From: Sitta carolinensis
Lineage: Eukaryota; Chordata; Aves; Passeriformes; Sittidae
DNA length: 64,000 nt
Direction of reading: 5' to 3'
Assembly: GCA_032173965.1 (NCBI GenBank)
Contig: JAVUNC010000019.1
Span: forward strand, 9,349,234-9,413,233
A program made the translations under genes and the position numbers. Positions within the stretch are counted from its first letter, which is position 1. The number at the start of each line of letters is the position of its first letter. Positions 47,283 to 59,271 of this stretch are shown in pieces. The notes under the pieces are model-generated. The model was not told the origin of the DNA and did no database searches. It was given only the letters and a program-made list of their open reading frames with translations.

Positions 47283-50200
47283 GTTACAAGGGATAGTTTC
47301 ATCTGAACTGACAATCCTAAAAGAAAGAAATCAATGGCTCCACTTACATATTCTCAACAGAAGTCTTTTGTGTTTCTCAAAATTAGGAAGTTTTACGTGC
47401 CTTCACCTACAAAGAAGCAGAGAAAAACAGAGTAAGAAACACTGAAGTTGACAATGGTTTTGTCACATGACTGTTTTCTGAGGAACATTGTCACCTTCTC
47501 CAAGTCCCACTCAAACCACCTTTCAGCCCAGTTGTATTCAGTTTAATTCTTTGGGAAAAGGTTGTAGCATTGTGTGAAAAGGGGTATGAAACTATTTCTT
47601 CAAGGGTTATGAGAAGTGAACACGTGGCTGATTTAATGTAAAGGAGGCATTGAACATTTGTTTCTTTACAGTCCAGTATCAGTGTGTGGAAGACTGAGAA
47701 TGACTGCCAGGGAACCTGATAGCTGAAATAGCTGTTACAGAGCAATGACATTGCTAAGGACTCAAGACGTTACAGACCAGGAAGCTCAGAAGATCAGGTG
47801 CAGAAATGAACTACAAGAAATGTTCAAGGAATGGAGATGGTTTTGTAAGAGGAGTCCAAGAGAGCCAGGCATGGGCAGCTGAGCCCAGAGCTGGCAGATA
47901 ATAGAAGTCAGCCCTCCAAGGATGCCTGTGAAAGAACAAAGAAAAAAACTAGTTCTGAACCACTGCACAATGTTGGCATGAAACCCAAAGTGCACAAACT
48001 ACACAGAAATACAGCACAGTTGTAAATCAGGGAGGCTGTGAATTACCCAACCACTTTTGCTCCTTAGGGTTTCTATCACAGAGCAAGAGCAAGGAATGAA
48101 TCTAATCCTCCGAGCCAGTTCCTTCCTTCTATGCATGTCTGCTGGAATTTAGTACCTAAAATCCTGTTCCCTACCCTGCTTTTTTTTTTTAGTATATTGA
48201 CACCAGTAAATGGCACAATGTGGTGGTTCTGCTGTAATACCATTATTAAGTCATTACAATCCTGAAAGATCCAAGGAGAAACTACACTCCCCTGCATATA
48301 TCAGGAGTCAAGGTGATTTAGTCCAGCACTAGACTGAAGTTACAGGCATATTTCTAAAAGCTGTCCCACAGTTTAAAAAAACACAGAGTAGATATAACAC
48401 ACACATCAGACTGGCCCACTGCCTACACTACCAAAGCACTAAGGAAGATAATTCACCGTTTTTTTACACCATTAGTCTCAGAAATAAATCTGCAGGATAT
48501 CTTTTTATTAGAAGTCATATATTCCAGATAGATATTCAGAAAACATTTAAGGCTTTCATTATGTGTGTACAAGAAGCTGGGTGCTTTTGTCAACAGTGAT
48601 AAGTCAAACAGCTTACAGTGAAGCAGCGTGGCACCAACACAGAGCTGTACAAAACATTTTGCTGCATCGAAATTGTAACACTTCATAAGCAAAAAATAAT
48701 GGGACTATTTACAAGACACTCAAATCCTGGATTGACGAGGCAGTACAAAGGGAAAAAATAAAATGCCATAGAAGTAGCAGATAGTGTGGAAAATGAAGCT
48801 GTGCTCTCTGAAGAAAGACTCCGTGTGTGTGGGGTGTGCATGTGTGTGCGCATCAATTTCTGACTGATAGAATTTTCAAATGCTCATCACTGTCATGGAA
48901 ACTAAGCTAAATATATTACTTTGTTCTGAATTTCTGGACTTAATGGTCTTACTACAGAAGAAAAAATATGCAAGGGTGTCCATTTTCTTACCAAAAGCCC
49001 CCAAAAAACATATATCACTTCATGCATGTTTAATAGAAATCTTAAGTAATCAGAATGTATTGTTGGTGTTATTACTTATAGATAAAACATTCATTGTTAT
49101 TTTTCTTCATCTCTTTCATCAATGTATTCATCTTTTCCACAACTACTTGGATTGCAAGATCTTTGAGACAGAAACTTGAGTTTCTTTGTTAGACTGCTGC
49201 CAAAGCCAGTAAGGCTTCAGCTCAGAAAATGTTACACTGCACAAAACATACTGCTATCATTAAAGTTCTCCTGCATTTTAGGTAACTCATGTCTTCATCA
49301 AGCCCTTGGCTTTAATAAAATGTATTCTCATAAATTTTATTTTCTTTTCTGCATCTCAGAACAACCACAAATTATTTTAACTTAGCTCTTCCCACATTTT
49401 CCCCCACAAATGATAACCTCACCAACCAGCATTAGCATCTTATGTGGAATAAAGCCAGTAACTTACAAATTTGGTAAAAGGAAAATTTGTTCTTCATCTC
49501 ATTAATTTAGTTTGAATCTGCACCAGAAGTAGTATGATCAGAATTTAGACTGATATACTTATTTGTCAAGGGTATTGTACATTTGAGGACAGGCTATTAC
49601 AATGTAAAAATAACAGCCAATACCATTTGGTTTACTTGGCATTTTCCCAGTTAGCATTGATTTTCATGCAGCAGTGGCCAGTTGAAATTGCTGATGCAAG
49701 AAGTGATAATTTTCTTGATGTGGGATGAATAGGACATGTTAAATTTAGCACTAAAGTAGAGAATGATTTAGTATCTGTTATGGAAGAAAATGTTAAAATA
49801 ATGTGAAAAAAAACCCAGTTAATGAAGAATTAACTTGTCAAAGCTGTAACCACCTATGAATCATGGAAAGGGAATATGATCAATTCATATCAATTAATAT
49901 CATATGTCATGAGTAGATGAAGCAATTGGAAAATATCATTTTTGCAAAGGCCTGTGGCAAGCTTACAAAATAATCCTTCCCTTTCTGATGTCCAGGTAAG
50001 TTTTGCAGTTTTCTTCTTAATTTGACAGTGCTTGTCCTGAATTTTGAGTCACGACTCAAACACACCATTGCCTGAGTAGTTCTGAAACAATCTGTAAGTT
50101 TGTCTCTATAAAGCTGAAGAAATGAGTAACAAATGATAGTTTCTGAGTGGAGATGTTGCTTTGCTCCCATCTCACCCAACCATCATCTCATCTTGCCCTG

Positions 50201-50986
50201 GCACCACAGCTCTATTTTGCACATATCTCATTTCTCCCTTCAAACCATTCATCTCTAACCCTACACAGTATGTCCTCTTCATTTAATTTTGTTTCTAATG
50301 CATGAGAGAGATCATTTGAGTTCCTATTTCCTACACAGCTATTTCTGGTCCTTCTGAGTGCTTCCATATTAATGGCAACCCATGGTCCAGAGTGACAGCA
50401 AGATCCCTGGCAAACACAACAGAAGTCAGCACATGCTTTATGCTGTCTGCATCTTCTGCTGAGTGCAGGTGTTCTGCAAAACTCAGCCATGCTGTGGGAC
50501 TTGCCTTTTCACTGCCAAGAACCTGCACTCTTTTCCCTAACTCTCCATGCCCAAAACTTCTTATCAAATTAATACCATTTCTTCCATGAAATATTGAAAT
50601 ATAACCAACCTTGTTCAAACTACAGTGTAAGCCTAGGGGTGCAATGATTATAACCTTTATGGGTTTTTAATCCCATATATGCTGATTTACCCATGTTAAT
50701 CCAAATGCAGTTTACAGAGCTGTACATACTTGAACTGCATGCAGAGCATGAAACAAATATTTCTATGCAAATAATCTCTAAATAAGAAGTCTGCAGTTAT
50801 TTTCTAGTTCTTCTGTGGCAAGAAGGTGCAACTGTCTTCATTTTGAGAGACTTCTGTATTGTATTCAGACTCATCCAGTCAGAGAACCCCATGACTTTGG
50901 AAAATTTAGTGTATAAACCAGGCAAGGCAGCTTGGCATCAGATGGCAATGTATATTTTCCATTAATTAACAGTTGCAGTTGAAGAT
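47283..50986. other. AT-rich unique DNA, no gene
   Basis: No gene or interspersed repeat is recognised. An interrupted TG microsatellite lies at 48821-48850. Frames of 60-99 codons (48880-49179 plus, 49907-50179 minus, 50331-50618 minus and others) are anonymous. Confidence 0.55.
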
Positions 50987-51135
50987 GCTTCCCCAGGGCA
51001 GCAGTCACAGCACCAAGCATGACAGAGTTCTAGAAGCACATGGAGTGACTCCTGGGGTGTCCTGTGCAGGGCCAGGAGCTGGACTCCATGATCCTGATGG
51101 GTCCTTTCCAACTCAGCATATCCTATGATTCTGTG
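50987..51135 (+). mobile_element. CR1 LINE, 3' end fragment
   Basis: The blocks 'cacagcaccaagcatgaca', 'actcctggggtgtcctgtg', 'ggccaggagctggactcc', 'gatgggtcctttccaactca' and 'atcctatgattctgtg' match the last 150 bases of the same CR1 type as the 46589 copy. Better preserved than the 3431 copy. No coding sequence. Confidence 0.93.
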
Positions 51136-52352
51136 AAGGGATGTGAAACAGCCTTTTAGGACAGTCCCTTCCCCAAACTCTGGATGCTCAAAATAAAAGC
51201 AAATAGAAACCATATGACAGAATATTTCAAGATGCTTTGTAATGATGGGGAAAGGTTCTTCCAGTGATCTACTGTTTAAAACTGAATTCTCCAGCTAATT
51301 TTCATAGATCAGATAAATGTTCTGTTCCTTGGCTTCCCCATCTGGAATAGCAGTGCATACCTTTCTCGCTGGGGAACTATGCACTTTAATTAATCAACAA
51401 TTGTAGATTGCTATATAGAGCGGAGCAAACAATCTGGAGTGAAGAGTTTATTCAATGAATTCAGCCTGCTTGCAGAAAATCCTTGAGCAGATGGTGTTGC
51501 CATCAACTGCAGAGGAAAAGAGCGAAATATCACCCCAGTCTGACTATTTCTGATTTGTTTTATTTCACTTACATAATTTTTAGCCCCAGGGAAATATTTC
51601 TCAAGGATGAGGAATTGTTTCTTTAACAACAGTCTAAGAGCTGCCTCCAAAAACACAGTGCCCATGGGACCACTGGAGCTCCCTCTGCACAATTCCCAAG
51701 GAGGTAGGTGGAGGGGCCTTCCATATGCAGTTTGACTGATGGAGGACCACAGGGAACTGTTCACACTCGAGGAAAGATTTTCACTGTATCTGTAAGGACT
51801 TTTTAGCCATCTTGTCTTGGCTGAAGTTTTCTGATAATTGGGTAGCCTTGCCTTGACATCAGGAACTAAAATGTATATTTTCAAGGAAAACAAAAAGATA
51901 GTAACCCAGAATGGTTTTTACTTTGAAATATTTAAAAATTCTATCATGCAGCTTAACAGTTATGTACCACAGAAATTCAGTTATCCAAGGGAACAGGATT
52001 GGTTTTTTATCATAAGACTCAACTTATTTCAAAGCGTGGTGCCTCGATTTATTTTGCTTTATTTTTTAATACATATTCCCCAGAGACTAAATTAGGGTGT
52101 ACAAGAATTTTCAGAAAGATATTTTATAAAATACAATGTTGTGCTATCCACTGCATAACAGCCAATGTCAAAATTTTGGCTGTGCGTTAGGTTATATGGA
52201 TTATAGCTTGAGCTGCAATTAACAGCCTTGCAAAGGCCCACTCACACAGTGTTTGACAGCTAATGGTCAGAGTGATGATATGGGCTGTTACCAATCTCTA
52301 GTCACACACAAAAAGTAATTGAAATGTTAGCTTGAAACTAAATGTCATAAAG
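51136..52352. other. Unassigned, no gene
   Basis: Includes the minus-strand frame 51411-51893 (160 codons), one of the longest in the window. It contains no recognisable domain, is serine/lysine/leucine-rich as expected of random frames, has no splice context and overlaps a plus-strand frame at its end. I treat it as a chance frame but note its length. Confidence 0.45.
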
Positions 52353-52382
52353 ATGTAAGTTCTGCTGAGTCAGAACTTACAT
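52353..52382. promoter_or_regulatory. 12-bp perfect palindrome around an AP-1/MARE core
   Basis: ATGTAAGTTCTG (52353-52364) and CAGAACTTACAT (52371-52382) are exact inverse complements with a six-base centre. The centre and its flanks read TGCTGAGTCAG (52363-52373), 11 of 13 positions of the T-type MAF recognition element and a perfect AP-1 heptamer TGAGTCA (52366-52372). As DNA it is a credible bZIP binding site; as RNA it would fold into a 12-bp hairpin. Function is inferred. Confidence 0.45.
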
Positions 52383-53165
52383 GGCTTTAGTTTTCTGAGT
52401 CCCAAGCTGAATTGCCTGTCTCCTGTCTGTACCTTTTCCTTTTTTTTTTTTTTTATTTACAGTTTTAGAAGTACCTAAAACACACAGAAGCCCTTATGGT
52501 TGAGAGATGAAGCCTGGGAAACTGCTGCTTTTGGGGCTTGGTTTTCTCCAGCAGCAAAGAACTCCCCAAATCTCTTTTTAAAGAAAATCCTGAGCTTCTG
52601 TGCATGTCAGCTCCTGATAATAAAGTAGAATCATCCTTTACTGTTCCTACTTGAGTGGAAGCAACATTAGAGATCATGACATGCTTAGTGCCTATGGTGA
52701 TACACATTACACTGAGATATAATTGAGATTAAGAGTAAATATTCCTAAGCAAATGGCAAGGCAAACATGCTTATTTGGACTGCAGATGGGAGAAGGAGTT
52801 AGTTAAGGATAGGTCACAGAAAAATAAGACTTGGAAATGTGTTTGGACCTGAAGTCCTTCCTCACAAGCCATCTGTAAAGGAAAGGTTTATTAGTAATAA
52901 ACACAATTAACAATTATGAGTGTAAGTAAACAGATGTTTTGTTTCACAGATTGCTTGAAAATAAAAGCCTCATGGCCAAACACTGTTGTTTATTTAAAGA
53001 AAGAGTAATGAAGGTATAATGCTATCCTTCCTGGTCGATGTCACATATCTTACCAGAGCTTTGTGTAGCACAAGTATAAAATACAGTCTGGCAAAAATTT
53101 TACTTATAAGAGTAAGAAGCCATGGAGCCAGGTTTATTTAAAGTTACTTACATTTTTATATTGAA
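52383..53165. other. AT-rich unique DNA, no gene
   Basis: A T15 run lies at 52440-52454. Frame 52465-52707 (80 codons, minus) is anonymous. Confidence 0.5.
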
Positions 53166-53242
53166 AATAGTAGGACACAGCTTTCCAAACTGAGGCCCTT
53201 TGCTTCAGAAATTCCCTGAATTGTGACAGACTATGAATCCAT
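53166..53242 (+). repeat. Copy A of a local ~78-bp direct repeat
   Basis: It shares about four-fifths of its bases with 54271-54348 in the same orientation, including the identical core CTTTCCAAACTGAGG and the end TGAATCCAT. Similarity stops at both edges. It is not CR1 or any family I know. Confidence 0.8.
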
Positions 53243-53502
53243 CTGGACTATGTTATAGAAGGTTTTAAAATGTGCCTTGATTTGCCCCTTAAAACTCATG
53301 ATGCAATGCATTTGATTAGTATAAATGAAGCAAAAGGAAACCTTTTTTCTTTATTGATTTTTGAAAGATTTAGCCTAACACCACTGTCTCTAGAGAAAAA
53401 AAAAAAACAAACAATACAAGAGATTAGGACATCTTTGGTTTTCTGCATTGTCACATCACACTAGACAAAAATTAATTCCTTGCAACCAGAGTCTACCACC
53501 TT

Positions 53503-53565
53503 GTCCTCATTTTGACCAAGACAGGGTTAATTTTTTGCAGTAGCTGGGAAGGGTTTCAGCATTTT
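53503..53565 (+). mobile_element. Possible short remnant of an ERV LTR
   Basis: 'tcctcattttgaccaagaca' followed by 'gggttaattttttgcagtag' and 'ctgggaaggg' resembles a conserved phrase in avian ERVL-type LTRs ('acagggttaattttcttca...gcagct'). Only about 60 bases are similar and the comparison is from memory, so this is tentative. Confidence 0.3.
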
Positions 53566-54270
53566 CCCTCTCACACTGCTGGCAATGGTGGCAAATACCC
53601 CAGACACAGAGGTGAAAGCTGATTTAACAGGAAACCCTGCACAATATCCAATTGTTCGTTCCTGTCCATGAGAGACAGAGAAAACAATCCTTAATTGAGC
53701 CTTGTAGCATGACCCATAGGAGATGAAGCTCTGCTCTCCTGAAGGAAAAGTCATGACTCTATCCTGCAGCTGACAGCAGTCATCAAGGAGATTTTTCACC
53801 AAGGTGCCTTTTATTTTCTTTTCTTCTCCTTAAGCCTCTTTTTTGTCCCTGTTTTTCACCATAGAATTTGACAAGGTATGTCTTTCATACTAATTTAATC
53901 TTAGACCATTTTTTCTGCATTTTAAAAGATGCTCAGAAAAAAAAAAAAAAAAAGTGTTCTGTATCACAATGAGAAAAGCTAAAAAGAAAGGTAATTGAGG
54001 TATGCACCTTCTAATGAAGTGGTCACATTTTTAATTGCTAAATATACATATACCAAATAGACAATGTCTCTCCATACACCTTAATTAAGATAATTATTTC
54101 TTGGATTCCAGATGTTACAAGAAAGGCTCAAAGCAAGTTTCTGGGTCTGGAAAACTTAACAACATTAAAATTTTGTTTAAATCTGTGATTTAGTCATATT
54201 TGCATAACTAAATTCAAGTTCAGAAACCCAGCTGTCAGTCTTTAACCTTTTTAAATTTCCTGTTATTTCA
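53566..54270. other. Unassigned between the two repeat copies
   Basis: Up to about 53800 the sequence is GC-moderate with a 91-codon minus-strand frame (53527-53802) lacking known motifs; it may continue the LTR remnant. An A18 run lies at 53937-53954. No gene call. Confidence 0.45.
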
Positions 54271-54348
54271 TATAATAGGCCACAACTTTCCAAACTGAGG
54301 TCCTTTTCTGCAGAAAACTCCCTAGATTCTGACTGACTGTGAATCCAT
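54271..54348 (+). repeat. Copy B of a local ~78-bp direct repeat
   Basis: Second copy of the 53166-53242 element, about 1.1 kb downstream in the same orientation, with roughly 14 differences including one indel. Either a decayed local duplication or two fragments of an undescribed or unrecognised interspersed repeat. Confidence 0.8.
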
Positions 54349-57300
54349 TAAAATAGTTTCTTCTTGTGAACATAAATCACTTGCAAAAGCAAAATATTGT
54401 CTACAGAATAGCAGGGATATTTTAAAATATCAACATGCACTTAAACTGTGCTAGAATACAGACTCTGGATGGAGAAGACCTTACATCACACACATTTGCA
54501 GGAACTGGAGAAGGAACTTGGCAAAGAAACTTGGCAACCGAACTTCACAAAATATTTGCTTGCAGCATACAAGTCATCTTCTGCATTCATTGAATTTTAC
54601 CTTTTGAAATAAGATGGAATACTCTTCTTTCAAGTGAGAATTAATAAGGCTATATAAAACATCTATCTGTGGGTTCCTTCTGCATGCCTCTACCATTTCA
54701 TGGATAGATAAATAAGAATGAAGAAAGCACATTTTGCAAGCTTGTTCTATGATGAGATTGTATGTCAAATGAGAACACATTTAGTGCTTTGATGTTGAAT
54801 GAGTTCTGTCTGGATTTTGTGAATCATGGTTTGGTTTTTGAATGACAGTTAAAAGGGCTGTGAAGAGAGAAGGGAAACAGCAGACAGAGAGTAATTTTCT
54901 CATTATTAGATTTTCAAACACGAGCATAAAAGCACATAGTGATCCATGAAGGGTTATTGTTGTGGGAATCTTTTTACCCTGGAAGTTTTGCAGTTTTAGG
55001 CATTCAGCTAGAAACAAGCTAAGAAAAAACCTTTAAGGCATGGATAAAATTGGTAGGGAAAAAATGCTTATCAGCAATCTACTTCGTCCTGAGATTTGAA
55101 GGAAAATGAGATATTGTTCAAACAATGCACAGAAATTTTGTTGGAATTTCGGTTTTGCTCACTTTGATAAACATTTCCTAGTCCTCAGAGTGGCAATAGC
55201 TCAGTTTCTCAGGCAAGGTAATTGGGCTCAGTTTCACCAGCATAGAGTACTGTAACTTTAATTAAAAGGAGATGACAGAATATATTCTAGTTTCGGTGTG
55301 CTTATCAGGAGAAGACGAAAGTATATCTACATTGCTAACAGGAAGCTGGCATGTGGCACTGGTGCTGCCAAGGAGTTCCTGCTGGCATCATGCTTTCTAT
55401 AAGCAAATTTATTATTTAAAGATGTATCAGAAAAGAAAAAACTTATTCTTAAAGGGAAGGGGGACTTTGCCTTCTTCTCTCCAGGGCTGTTGTGGAGGAT
55501 GCCAGCCTGTCCACTTCCATGACAAAGAGGAAATGGACAGCCTAATAAACTACACAACCAATCAAGTTTACACTTTTCTTAGATGTGTTTGTCTTACTCA
55601 GGAAGATTAACACAGTGTAAATATGTTCTTTCTTCATAAACAGTCTTTCAAGTACCCAGTCCAATTTAAACTTTGATTGTTTCATTTTATTCTGCTGCTT
55701 GTAACTCAAAAGATAAATACAATCATGCAGTACCCAAACAAGTGTCAAGCCCATATTGAAGTGTGTGGAGTGCTACTTTCAGAACATCGTTAAAAACTCC
55801 TTTCTTTACAAATTGCCTCAGTTTATTTTCTGTGAAAATCTGTATTAAAGAAGTAGTAAGGAAACCAATGTTAGCAGGACTGTACTTTCATTATTATCTG
55901 ATATATTTGGAGGCTCTCACAATAACAGTTCACCTCTGTGTTTAGCCCCTTCTATTCTATATATTAATACAGAATGTATACCCAGATGTTATTTGCAAAT
56001 AGGAATGCACACAAGTTTTACTTCCCTTTCTAGCCATGCCCATACACATAAACATAATGTGTGTGGAAAGACAGTGATTATTTAGATTCATGGCTGTGCT
56101 ACAAAAACATGTGAATCTCAAAGTCACCCAAAATCCCCATCTGCTGAGACCTTGCAGAAAATACTCACCAAGGGATTTTCAGGAATTTATGAAAAAAAAT
56201 ATATTTAGAAGGGCAATGCTACATTGCAAGGATCAGTAGGGGGCACAAACCTCAGTAGCATATACAAAGAATGGAAAGCACCCATGAGAAGTAACAGAAT
56301 TCATAGATGTAGATGAAGGAGAGTTCAATTAATTTTTAGTTGAGCAGGAGTAAGTGTGTATTAGAGAAATTATGTTAAACCCAACAAAATTAACACCAAA
56401 GTCATGTCTCATATAGCTTCCATTTGCAAGCTATTTATTTTGTTGTTGTTTTCTAATATTTCTTGCTAAACAGTAATTTATGTCCCACACATAAATGACC
56501 CATTTCTCTTTCTGGACTGCATACGCTTAAAACTGCTCTCTATTGTATTATTTCTCATACAAATATTAACAAATTCTGTGTTATCTGCAGCTTCTGTGCC
56601 AATTCCCAGGGGCCAGTAAAGCCAACACAAGCTCTGCTGCACTTTAATCGTAAGGAGGTTTAGTAGAAATCCGATCTGTCTTACTGGTTGGCACAGTCCT
56701 TCCCACACTTCTCCTCACAAGGAATTCCCCTTTGCTCCCATCTATGGGCTAACCTGGGAACTCAATGCAAGGCCTTTAAAAGAGAAGCAAATAAAATGCT
56801 TCCTTTGCCAGGTTATGATTATGCCCGCCATGGTTCTGACATGGTAACAGACAGTGTGCATTTCCTGCTGGTACAGGCAATGGGTGGCCTAGTAGGGAAC
56901 CACAGCAAACACTCAGACAGAAGGAATCTGAAGACTCTTCCCAACAGTTTCTTAGCAGAAGACCATGCATAGCATCTGTGCCAGCTATAGTATGCTCAGT
57001 TTAAAGCAAAAATATATTTTCATTACATACTCAGACATGTCTGTCACTTGCCAGGTGTAATGCTGGAAGTCTTGTGTTCCTGGCTCTTCCATTTTCAGTG
57101 CCCTTAAAAAAAACAACTTACACTCACCAAATAATAAATTGAAGTCCCGCAAGAGACCTTGTAGAAAGTGAGAGACAAATGCATTAATGTTTTAGTAAGA
57201 AGTAGATGAAACTAATGTATACCTGCTTGCTAAAAGCACACTGGGAAATTGAAACGAGGGATCTGCACAGAGGTGAGAGGCTGATGACACAAACAGCTAA

Positions 57301-59250
57301 ATTGCAGGGAGATTAAACAGTTTGTGTATCAGTGAGCACTGAACATCTGAAAGAATGCACAGAGATTAGGACCACATAGTGAAGTGGCATAAGGGAGGCA
57401 TCCATAAGGCCAGCAAAGGCACCTCAGGGATAAACTCTGGCCTCGTCTCCAGTTCCACACAGTAAATGGAAGCTGGCTTCCCCTCCAGTATAAGGATGGA
57501 GTCTCTGTGAGGACCAATAAACAGATTTATGATTGACATTTAGAGTTTGCTCATTGGATTGGTTACAGATGGGACTCTGTCTCTTACTGGCATTGGCATT
57601 CACGTGAGCCACACAAATTAATCAGCTTAATGGCTACGGATGCCAATTAACTTTTGGATAAAACCCCAAAGAATTCAACACCACATGCACTGAAGGAAAA
57701 GCCAAAATTGCCATTGATTTCAATGGTGACAGGTGTTTCTCCTAGCAGGTGTCTCTGTGCTGCACCTGAATCATGTTGAACTGCCTGCACCAAGGAAAAT
57801 ATCTCCTTATGTCCTGGAAGTGAACAGTGTGGGAGAACATCCATTCACTTGATTAATAAAGGAGGTTGTGCAGTACAGACTCCAAAAGCTAAAGCCAGAT
57901 AACAAAAGATGTCGCATGAATGAGTGAAAAGGCTGCAGAGCTCAGCAGGACACACGTCCTGTATTCCACAGGAACTGTGACCAAATAATTGACACCAAAC
58001 ATTCACTCTTGTGGAGATTGTGGAGTCATAGGCTGCAAAAAACTGCGGAAACACTTGAATTCTTTCAAGCTTGTCAAATGTTTGGAAGAGATACCAACAA
58101 ATCCAACAAAAATCTCTTCTCATTTATGTACCGTTTCTACCTCATCAGAAAGAGCAGAGTTACATTATTCTGTAACACAGAATTGTTGACAAAAATAACA
58201 AATGGAATTTAAAAAAGGAAACTTTAATTTAAAACAACAACAAAACAACTTAGTTCCAAAAGTTATGTAACATAATTATCTGATTCTATTTTGTTCTAGA
58301 TTTGATACTAAAAGCTTCTTCAAAATGTACCCTTTTCTTAAAATAGCTTCAAATACTTTGATTTTTTTCCTATGAAATGAAATTTTATTGGGGAAAAGAA
58401 ATCAGATATTATTCTAGAGAAAGACAGAGAACTTACAGCAATTGGAAGAGTAGCAAAAATTGAGAGAATAAAATGGTACTGACTTGTACAGCCAGTGTGA
58501 CTAAAAATAAGGAACAGACAATAGAAAAATCAAGGCAATATGAAAATCTGTTAAGGATTGGCATATAACATTATGAAATGAAAATAATTTTGTTTATGTT
58601 AACCACTGTAGTAAAGATAACAAAAACAACAACAAAATTCTGAGGATGAAAAATATGAAGTTGGCCTTTCAAAGAATCCCAGGAAGACACCCACAAAACA
58701 CCCTACCCCCTTTGCCATTAAAGGACATGGAACTCCTAAAATTTAATTCACATTTTGTCTGATTTTTATTTTGAAATTCATCTTAATCAGATGAAGCTGT
58801 TCTGCTTTGTAAGAGAGCTGAGAGGCCTGGGCATCCCTGGTGGATGCTCAGACTAGAGAATAGTTCTCATTTCTGTCTGACCCTCTACATATTTGAACAG
58901 CTTGAGCAAGAATAACAGAGGGATGAAGCCCAGAATATTAATTATCTTTGAGTAGTCATTGCAGCTGGGCAGTTCTTTGGGCATTGCTTTGGGATGCAGA
59001 CAACCCAGGTATTGAGGTTATCAGTCATGAGGCAAGGTGAGAAAAGAGGCTGCCTTCCCCACCAGAGCTTTATCTGCTTTATCAAGTTCATGACACTCTG
59101 AAGACCAGAGAAGCACTTAAACATTGAATTTAGTGAATTTAACACAACAAGGTGCTCAGGAATACCCAAACTGCATGATAGAATATCCTGGCCAAGATTT
59201 AAAAAATAAATCATCTGTAGCAGCTGTAATTTAACCTATGGTCCATATAT
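54349..59250. other. AT-rich unique DNA, no gene
   Basis: Nearly 5 kb with no named repeat. Frames of 60-112 codons (55272-55610 plus, 56688-56972 plus, 57845-58123 minus and others) occur in slightly GC-richer patches at 55.3-55.5, 56.6-57.0 and 57.3-58.1 kb but show no domain and no splice signals that join them. Likely intronic or intergenic. Confidence 0.5.
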
Positions 59251-59271
59251 TCTCTCTCTCTCACACACACA
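59251..59271. repeat. (TC)n(AC)n compound microsatellite
   Basis: Six TC units followed by five AC units. Short but clean. Confidence 0.9.

Noticed and set aside
51411..51893. 160-codon minus-strand open frame
   Set aside because: No domain, no homologue recognised, no splice or promoter context; the length is within chance expectation for a window this size.
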